Shown piece after piece: positions 22,192 through 27,380 of a DNA stretch of 27,380 nt. Each line of letters opens with the position of its first letter. Within the stretch, counting starts at the first letter, position 1. The notes below the pieces were generated by a model. It worked only from the letters and a program-made list of their open reading frames with translations, had not been told where the DNA came from and searched no databases. This DNA is from Caryophanales bacterium (GTDB lineage Bacteria > Bacillota_I > Bacilli_A > RFN20 > CAG-288). The DNA lies in contig JAJVUU010000024.1 in the NCBI GenBank assembly GCA_021621525.1, forward strand, positions 1-27,380. The letters are read 5' to 3'. A program made the position numbers and the translations under genes.

Positions 22192-24553
22192 AAAAGATTT
22201 ACTTACCGAAGGCATCCATTTCCAAAAAGAAACAAAAAATTGTGAAATGGCTCTTCCTCCGTCCATCAGCAGTTCCAACAAGAAGCAGAAAAAGAAGCTC
22301 TTCAGTTCTGCTCTCTTCAGGGAGTCCTTGCATTCCAACCGCTTCGGGTTGATTCTCGTAAGCCTTGGAAACGCCCTTATCATGGTCGCCATCATCACCA
22401 TCCTTTCGACCCTCCACATCAATGCCACGGCCGATGCCTTGAAGGATCTCTTTGAGAATGCCGACTATGAGAATTCCATCAAATCCTCGACCATCTCCGT
22501 CTATTCTTCCTATAAGAGCTCTGCCGATGCCTATGAGATGTATCTTCAAGGAGACGATAGTGCAAAGACGCTCTTTGAGACCGAAGTCAACACCATCAGT
22601 GACACCACTCTGAATACGACAATCAACAATGCCAAGATCCTCTATGATGCCACATACCGCCTCACCAGCGGAGGCGAGGAAAACAAGAAATCCGTCGCCA
22701 GGAACGCTACCATCGAAGTCGTCGGCAAGACGCTGGATGCCACTTCCTATTCCGAACAGGAAAAAGCACTCCTCAAGAACATCGCCAGCGAATACTTCGA
22801 CACCTATGGCAATGACAGAAGCCAGTCGACCAAGCAGATCTTAAGAAAGGTCGTTCCTAGCTGCTTTGCTTCCAGTGTCAATGAGACCTATCGCCTCAAG
22901 GATAAGGAAGCCGAAGATGTCACCAGCCTGTTTGAGGACTGTGCCAAGTACGTCATCGATGAAGGAAAGTCCATCGACAACGTCAAGACAGAGTCTTCAT
23001 TGAAGCTGATGCCTTACCTTGCAAATGAGGATCAGAAGGATTTCGTCACGGATCTTTCTTCTTCCCTTCTGAAGCTCTACGAAAAGGATTCTGACAGCTA
23101 CCTGAATGATTCCACCATCCGTGAAAACGAAGTCGCATCAAACGTCAAGGACTACGTGATGGATACCCTCTCCTCCTTTGCCTACTATGAATATCTTCCT
23201 ACCTTCACGGTCGAATACAAGACCAATGACTTAGGCTATCCTATCCGCATGGTAGGTACCGGAAGATATGCCGACAACGGCAATGAGATCATGGAGGAGC
23301 TTAGCATCAAGAGCTACAATCCTTCCCTCTACATCAAAGAGAGCGAAAAGATGGGAAAGAAGGCGAACCTCCTCCAGAAGATGCATAAGGACCTTCTCAC
23401 CGGAGAAGACTACTCCCAAGAGGAAGTCAAGCAAGCCAAGGACGAAGCCCGGGATGACCTAAAGACCATCCGCAAAGGTCTTGATACCTTCTTTGATGAC
23501 TTCCTGAAGAGAGAAGACAATCAAAACGAATACTATAAGGACAAGACCATACAGTATGAGGCCATCGCCAAGAGAGCGACAAACGAAGTCTCCGTCATCG
23601 CTGAGAAGACCCTCATTGATTCCTATAACGACAAGCATGATGTCAAGATTTCCACTCTCGAGGAAATCACCAGCGAAAACAGCAGCATGTCCGGCAAGGA
23701 GATGATGGACCTTGTCAAGGGTTATGCAACAAGCTCAATCTCCAGCTATGATTCCTACTACAGTGAATATGAAAAAGCAGGTTACAGCCTGATAGACACC
23801 AATCTCCTGAGCCTGAACAAGTCCAGCCAGGGCGTCATGTCCTTTCTTCCGAACTCCGTGGATGAATCCCTGAAGGAAATGGGCCAGATGAACACCTATG
23901 GCATCATCGTCGGCGTCGTCGCCTTCCAGATGGCTGCCTTGCTCGTTCCGATGGTCTATACGATCCTTCTAAGCAAGTCCCTGGTCTCCGAGAAGGTCGA
24001 GACCGGTTCCCTTGCCTTCACCCTTTCTACGCCGACCAACAGAAGCTGCTTCATCTTCACCCAGGCCGTCTATCTCATATTCTCTGAAATCGTCATGGCC
24101 GCAACCTTGCTTGTCTTCTCCCTCTTGACTAGACAGATTGGCATCCTTGCCGGTTCAACCGATATTGCAACTTCGCTTCCGGTCAAGGACATCTGCCTAT
24201 ATGCCCTTGGCAACTTCCTTGTGTCCCTTGCCATCTCCGGCATCAACTTCCTTGCCAGCTGCCACTTCAACAAGACCAGCCAGGCTATCGGTACCGGTGG
24301 CGGACTGACCATCTTCTTCTTCATCTGCTCCATCCTGGGTCTCTTTGCTACCAAGGCCATCCCTGGCACCATCCGTATCACTTCGATGTCCCTCTTCAAC
24401 TACATGACCATCGATTCCCTCTTCGACCCGATGGCCGTCATGTCTCAGGATTATTCGACCTTCTTCTTCAAACTCTCCTTCCTTCTCATCATCACCATCG
24501 TCACTTACATCCTTGGTTCCATCAACTTCCAGAAGAAGGATCTACCGCTATAG
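22181..24553 (+). CDS. Large ABC-2 type exporter permease with big external domain
   Basis: A 790-residue membrane protein. An AAGGAG site lies six bases before the ATG. The first 55 residues are cytoplasmic and Lys-rich, then comes one helix (about 56-78), then an external hydrophilic domain of roughly 500 residues rich in Lys, Glu, Asp and Ser with helical character, then six hydrophobic segments between about 570 and 785. The C-terminal part has SKSLVSEKVETGSLAFTLSTPTNR, the typical ABC-2 cytoplasmic entry loop. The topology (one helix, large external domain, membrane bundle) recalls YhgE/Pip-like and bacitracin-type exporters, but the external domain is not recognised. It works with the two ATPases just upstream and ends at a strong terminator. 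Probable role is drug or peptide export under TetR control. Confidence 0.88.
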   Translation: MLTEKDLLTEGIHFQKETKNCEMALPPSISSSNKKQKKKLFSSALFRESLHSNRFGLILVSLGNALIMVAIITILSTLHINATADALKDLFENADYENSIKSSTISVYSSYKSSADAYEMYLQGDDSAKTLFETEVNTISDTTLNTTINNAKILYDATYRLTSGGEENKKSVARNATIEVVGKTLDATSYSEQEKALLKNIASEYFDTYGNDRSQSTKQILRKVVPSCFASSVNETYRLKDKEAEDVTSLFEDCAKYVIDEGKSIDNVKTESSLKLMPYLANEDQKDFVTDLSSSLLKLYEKDSDSYLNDSTIRENEVASNVKDYVMDTLSSFAYYEYLPTFTVEYKTNDLGYPIRMVGTGRYADNGNEIMEELSIKSYNPSLYIKESEKMGKKANLLQKMHKDLLTGEDYSQEEVKQAKDEARDDLKTIRKGLDTFFDDFLKREDNQNEYYKDKTIQYEAIAKRATNEVSVIAEKTLIDSYNDKHDVKISTLEEITSENSSMSGKEMMDLVKGYATSSISSYDSYYSEYEKAGYSLIDTNLLSLNKSSQGVMSFLPNSVDESLKEMGQMNTYGIIVGVVAFQMAALLVPMVYTILLSKSLVSEKVETGSLAFTLSTPTNRSCFIFTQAVYLIFSEIVMAATLLVFSLLTRQIGILAGSTDIATSLPVKDICLYALGNFLVSLAISGINFLASCHFNKTSQAIGTGGGLTIFFFICSILGLFATKAIPGTIRITSMSLFNYMTIDSLFDPMAVMSQDYSTFFFKLSFLLIITIVTYILGSINFQKKDLPL

Positions 24554-24576
24554 AAAAAGGGCTCCGGCCCTTTTTT
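24554..24576 (+). terminator. Intrinsic terminator of the exporter operon
   Basis: AAAAAGGGC (24554-24562), loop TCCG, GCCCTTTTTT (24567-24576): a stable stem followed by a T-run, one base after the permease stop. A second T-run (TTCTTTTTT) follows shortly after. Confidence 0.92.
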
Positions 24577-24635
24577 CTTGCTTCTTTTTTCACTCTGCCA
24601 TAGATTTGTGCTACCCTATCTAGCAGGTAAAAACC

Positions 24636-24902
24636 ATGACAAAACAGATTCTGGAAAATGAAATATGTTATCTTGACGATGACGGAAGGAAACTGGCCTT
24701 CGTCAGCTTTGCCAAAGAAGGTGACGTTCTGAATATCGATAAGACTATGGTCGATCCTTCCTTGAAGGGGCAGGGAATTGCCAAAAGGCTCATGGAAGAC
24801 ATCCTTTCCTTTGCCATGGACAACGGACTGAAGCTGAAGGCAACCTGCTCTTTTGCCATCTCCTATTTTGAAAAGAACCCTAGTGTTCTCTATCTGAAGT
24901 GA
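24636..24902 (+). CDS. Small GNAT-like N-acetyltransferase (YjdJ / Acetyltransf_CG type)
   Basis: An 88-residue protein, the usual length of this minimal acetyltransferase group. It has a beta start (EICYLDDDGRKLAFVSF), the phrase LNIDKTMVDPSLKGQGIAKRL with acetyl-CoA pyrophosphate loop GQGIAKRL (45-52), and the conserved CSFAISYFEKNP (71-82) near the end. The substrate is not known for this family. The ATG has only a weak AGGT upstream. Three bases separate it from the next gene, so the two are probably co-transcribed. Family is confident. Confidence 0.9.
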   Translation: MTKQILENEICYLDDDGRKLAFVSFAKEGDVLNIDKTMVDPSLKGQGIAKRLMEDILSFAMDNGLKLKATCSFAISYFEKNPSVLYLK

Positions 24903-24905
24903 TTT

Positions 24906-26192
24906 ATGGAAACACTGACGCTCATCCTTTTCTTCTCTTCCTGTTCTCTTCTAGTCCTTTCCGTCCTCTTTTTTCCAAGCCTGAAGATCGGTAAAGCAAG
25001 ATTATCTACCTTCTATCTCATCCCCCTTGTCTTTGCCATCCTGATGATAGCCTTAGGACCTGTAAGCCTATCTGACCTGAAGGATTCCTTCCTAGGCAAT
25101 TCCAGCATCAACCCAGTGAAGATCCTCCTTCTTTTCCTTTCGATGACAGGCCTATCCGTCTTCCTTGACGAAGTAGGCTTCTTTTCCTTTCTGGCAGAGT
25201 GGCTTGCCATCCGCTTTGACAAGAACCAGAAGGTTCTCTTCCTTGCCTTCTATATCCTGATTTCCCTTCTTACCGTCTTCACCAGCAATGACATCATCAT
25301 CCTGACCTTCACGCCGTTTCTCATCTATTTCTGTTCCCGCAACAAGATCGATCCGATTCCATACCTCATCATGGAATTCATCTCGGCCAATACCTTTTCA
25401 ATGCTCTTCATCATCGGGAATCCGACCAACATCTATCTTTCCAGCGCCTATAAGCTGGATTTCCTAAGCTATCTAAGCGTGATGTGGCTTCCAACTCTTT
25501 TTTGTTCTCTGACTTCCTTTGTTCTCCTCTTTCTGATGTTCCATAAGAAGCTGGATATGCCTCTTAGTCCATCCAAAGAGCTTTGTCCGCATCTGAGGAG
25601 AGTTCCTCTTATCGTCGGTCTCGTTCTTCTTTTTTCAACCACCCTCCTTCTAGCCCTATCCGACTTCTTAAACATCGAGATGTATCTTGTAAGCTTAGTT
25701 GCCTTCTTCATCCTACTTCTTTTCTGCATCTTCTATTCCATCCATGAGAAGGAAAACTACGTCCTTCCCCTATTGAAGAAGCTTCCCTACACCTTGATTC
25801 CCTTCGTCCTTTCCATGTTCGTCCTTGTCATCGGAATGAAGAAGACGGACTTCTATTCTTCCATGAGGAGTTTCCTTCTTGGCTTTGATACCACCTTCTC
25901 CTATGGCATTTCCTCAGCCCTGGCAAGCAACCTCATCAACAATATCCCGATGGCAGTCTTCTATGAAGGCCTTCTGGATGGGGCCCCGGTAAAAGCACTC
26001 TATGCCACCATCATTTCCAGCAACCTCTCAGCCTATCTCACCCCGATGGGTGCTTTGGCCGGCATCATGTTTCTCGACCTATGCAAAAGCCACGGCGTAA
26101 GAATCGACTATCTGAAGTTTCTCAGATATTCGCTTCCCGTCGGAATCCCGACGCTTGCCGTGGCTCTTCTTGTCCTTCGCTTTTTAGTCTAG
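24906..26192 (+). CDS. ArsB/NhaD-type ion transporter family protein
   Basis: A 428-residue protein with about 11-12 hydrophobic helices and the marks of the ion-transporter superfamily: SLLTVFTSNDIIILTFTP (with TSND 126-129), then FIIGNPTNIYLSS (GNPTN 171-175), and in the second half NLINNIPMAVF, the inverted counterpart of the first-half motif. Members move arsenite, sodium, citrate or other anions across the membrane. There are no arsenic genes nearby, so I give only the family. The gene starts three bases after the acetyltransferase stop with a weak GAAGTGA site; its end overlaps the HAD gene on the other strand by nine bases, so transcripts converge. Confidence 0.88.
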   Translation: METLTLILFFSSCSLLVLSVLFFPSLKIGKARLSTFYLIPLVFAILMIALGPVSLSDLKDSFLGNSSINPVKILLLFLSMTGLSVFLDEVGFFSFLAEWLAIRFDKNQKVLFLAFYILISLLTVFTSNDIIILTFTPFLIYFCSRNKIDPIPYLIMEFISANTFSMLFIIGNPTNIYLSSAYKLDFLSYLSVMWLPTLFCSLTSFVLLFLMFHKKLDMPLSPSKELCPHLRRVPLIVGLVLLFSTTLLLALSDFLNIEMYLVSLVAFFILLLFCIFYSIHEKENYVLPLLKKLPYTLIPFVLSMFVLVIGMKKTDFYSSMRSFLLGFDTTFSYGISSALASNLINNIPMAVFYEGLLDGAPVKALYATIISSNLSAYLTPMGALAGIMFLDLCKSHGVRIDYLKFLRYSLPVGIPTLAVALLVLRFLV

Positions 26193-26786
26193 ATATTCTT
26201 TAAGCCTGCAATCGATCGTCTTCTCTTCAAAGACGATGGCTTGAAAGCCTAGCTTTTTGCTTGCTTCGACGTTGTCTGACCTGTCATCCAGGAACAGACA
26301 TTCCTCTGCCATCAGGTCGAACTTCTCAAGGAGAAGACGGTAAATCCTGACGTCCGGCTTGATGACTCTCACCTTGTAGGAGATGAGTTCTCCATCGACA
26401 TAGGAGAAGAAGTCGAATCTCTTCTTCAGGATGTCGATGCCATCCTTGGAGAAGTTGCTCAGCAGATAGATATGATATCCTTCCTCATGGAACCTCTTGA
26501 GAAGCTGTTGGCCTTTCAGAAGAGGCGTATAGCTATCCAGGAAGCCCAAATCAAAGAAGGCCTGAAGGTCATCCTTGGCTTCCGGATGTCTTTCCTGGAA
26601 GGAGGGGAGAGCCTTGAGCATTCCTTCATAGAGACCTAAGTCGACGTCACTGAAGAATCTGTCCGTCCTAAGCAATTCCAGAAGATGTTCCTTCCTCTCT
26701 TTGGGGATATCCATCTTATCGAGGATATCCTTTGGATCATGTCTTACCAAAACACCGCCGATATCGAAAATGATGTTCTTGATCAT
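26184..26786 (-). CDS. HAD-superfamily hydrolase, YihX-like
   Basis: A 200-residue HAD protein with motif I FDIGGVLV (nucleophile Asp8), motif II LLSNF (Ser110), Lys143 in the VIKPD motif III and acidic motif IV LFLDDRSDN (Asp167, Asp168). Motif I is DxG rather than DxD, the same variant seen in Escherichia coli YihX (DLGNV), a sugar-phosphate phosphatase, and the lengths agree. The helical cap lies at about 20-85. It is likely to remove phosphate from a small sugar phosphate in the cytoplasm; the exact substrate cannot be read from sequence. Its start overlaps the stop of the HD-domain gene by four bases, so the two form an operon. Confidence 0.9.
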   Translation of the reverse strand: MIKNIIFDIGGVLVRHDPKDILDKMDIPKERKEHLLELLRTDRFFSDVDLGLYEGMLKALPSFQERHPEAKDDLQAFFDLGFLDSYTPLLKGQQLLKRFHEEGYHIYLLSNFSKDGIDILKKRFDFFSYVDGELISYKVRVIKPDVRIYRLLLEKFDLMAEECLFLDDRSDNVEASKKLGFQAIVFEEKTIDCRLKEYLD

Positions 26787-27295
26787 GCTTTTCTCCTTTT
26801 CAGGGGAAGAGGTATCTCTTCCTTGCTTACTTCATGAAACGTATTGTGGTGTTCCTGATAGGCACACCTCTTGTCAGCCCAGGTCAGGAGGATGGCCTCT
26901 CTTGATCTGGGAAAGATCCAGAAAGTGAAGGGAAACATGTGGGACAGGATCATGTTCTTTTCCTTCCTGGTAAGAGAGAAGTCCCTCTCTGCGTTACGTA
27001 AGGAGAAATAGGGGTGCCTGAAGCCGTGGAACTTATGTCCTTCATGGGCCCTATGCCAGTCATAGAGGTAGTAGTCATGAAGAAGGCAACCCCGGATGAG
27101 ACTTTCATAGTTCAAGGAAAGCCCTTTGCTTCTTGCTTTGGAATAGGCTAGAAGGCTTACCCTGAAGCAGTGGTCAAAGAGGGTATACCTTCCATGAGTC
27201 ACATACTTCTTCATCTCCTGATAGCGATGGTCCTTCAATATGGGAAAGGCGACTTTCCGAAAGAAGGAATCCAGATATATCTCTTCCATACCCAA
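26783..27295 (-). CDS. HD-domain phosphohydrolase
   Basis: A 170-residue protein with the metal ligands of the HD superfamily: His42 (LFDHCFRV), His73-Asp74 (CLLHDYYLYDW) and Asp141 (LLTWADKRCAY), with extra histidines 90, 94 and 119 that may complete the site. It matches in style the short HD proteins of Bacillota whose natural substrate is not established. Two starts are possible, Met1 and Met3; neither has an ideal ribosome binding site. It is the first gene of a two-gene minus-strand unit with the HAD phosphatase. Upstream, 27296-27380 is AT-rich and probably holds its promoter, but I could not pick out clear -35 and -10 boxes. Confidence 0.85.
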   Translation of the reverse strand: MGMEEIYLDSFFRKVAFPILKDHRYQEMKKYVTHGRYTLFDHCFRVSLLAYSKARSKGLSLNYESLIRGCLLHDYYLYDWHRAHEGHKFHGFRHPYFSLRNAERDFSLTRKEKNMILSHMFPFTFWIFPRSREAILLTWADKRCAYQEHHNTFHEVSKEEIPLPLKRRKA

Positions 27296-27380
27296 CTAGT
27301 TTACTTCAAAAGGCAAAGAAATGAAATGCATACGAGAAAAGGTTTTCTTTTTGTTTTTGTGCTACAAAACCAAACGTTCT

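Noticed and set aside
1..27380. CRISPR arrays, tRNA or rRNA genes, insertion sequences, riboswitches
   Set aside because: I looked for regularly spaced repeats, cloverleaf sequences, transposase motifs and long structured leaders and found none that could be supported.

Overview
The window looks like chromosome from a low-GC, single-membrane bacterium of the Bacillota. The evidence is lipoproteins with lipoboxes, strong AGGAGG-type ribosome binding sites, a SipW-type signal peptidase with TasA-like partners, a DegV-family protein and BcrA-like ABC exporters. TGA acts as a stop and TGG as Trp, so the code is ordinary. An Erysipelotrichia-like or related gut Bacilli lineage is my guess from protein style, not a demonstrated placement.

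Left half, minus strand, 1-15504: twelve genes are packed head to tail with gaps of 26 bases or less, or overlaps. This looks like one operon of more than 15 kb, starting at an extended -10 promoter near 15620 and running off the left edge. In transcription order it holds three secreted TasA-like proteins, a long SipW-like signal peptidase, an AAA+ ATPase with four membrane helices and a McrB/MoxR-like core, a DUF2357/McrC-like protein with a zinc ribbon, an ABC ATPase, an ABC-2 type permease, a large beta-helix/Ig-like membrane-anchored protein, a lipoprotein with GxDGxGI repeats and an InlB-type repeat, a fourth TasA-like protein, and a giant exported protein cut by the window edge. The layout (secreted substrates, dedicated peptidase, cytoplasmic-membrane AAA machine, ABC exporter, more surface proteins) suggests a self-contained system that builds or remodels a cell-surface structure. 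This is the strongest candidate here for an undescribed system; the function is inference.

Middle, 15730-19617: a 5'-truncated secreted-protein remnant, a DegV-family fatty-acid-binding protein whose promoter is covered by a perfect inverted repeat, a bidirectional terminator, dUTPase, and a decayed solute-binding/GGDEF/EAL signalling gene with one large internal deletion and two apparent single-base deletions.

Right part, 19614-24576: a TetR regulator diverges from a GC-richer exporter operon of two tandem ABC ATPases and a large permease, with a promoter and an 8-base-arm inverted repeat in the spacer and a clear terminator at the end.

Right edge, 24636-27295: a small GNAT-like acetyltransferase coupled to an ArsB/NhaD-type transporter, converging on a HAD phosphatase and an HD-domain hydrolase. 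No tRNA, rRNA, CRISPR array or insertion sequence was seen.
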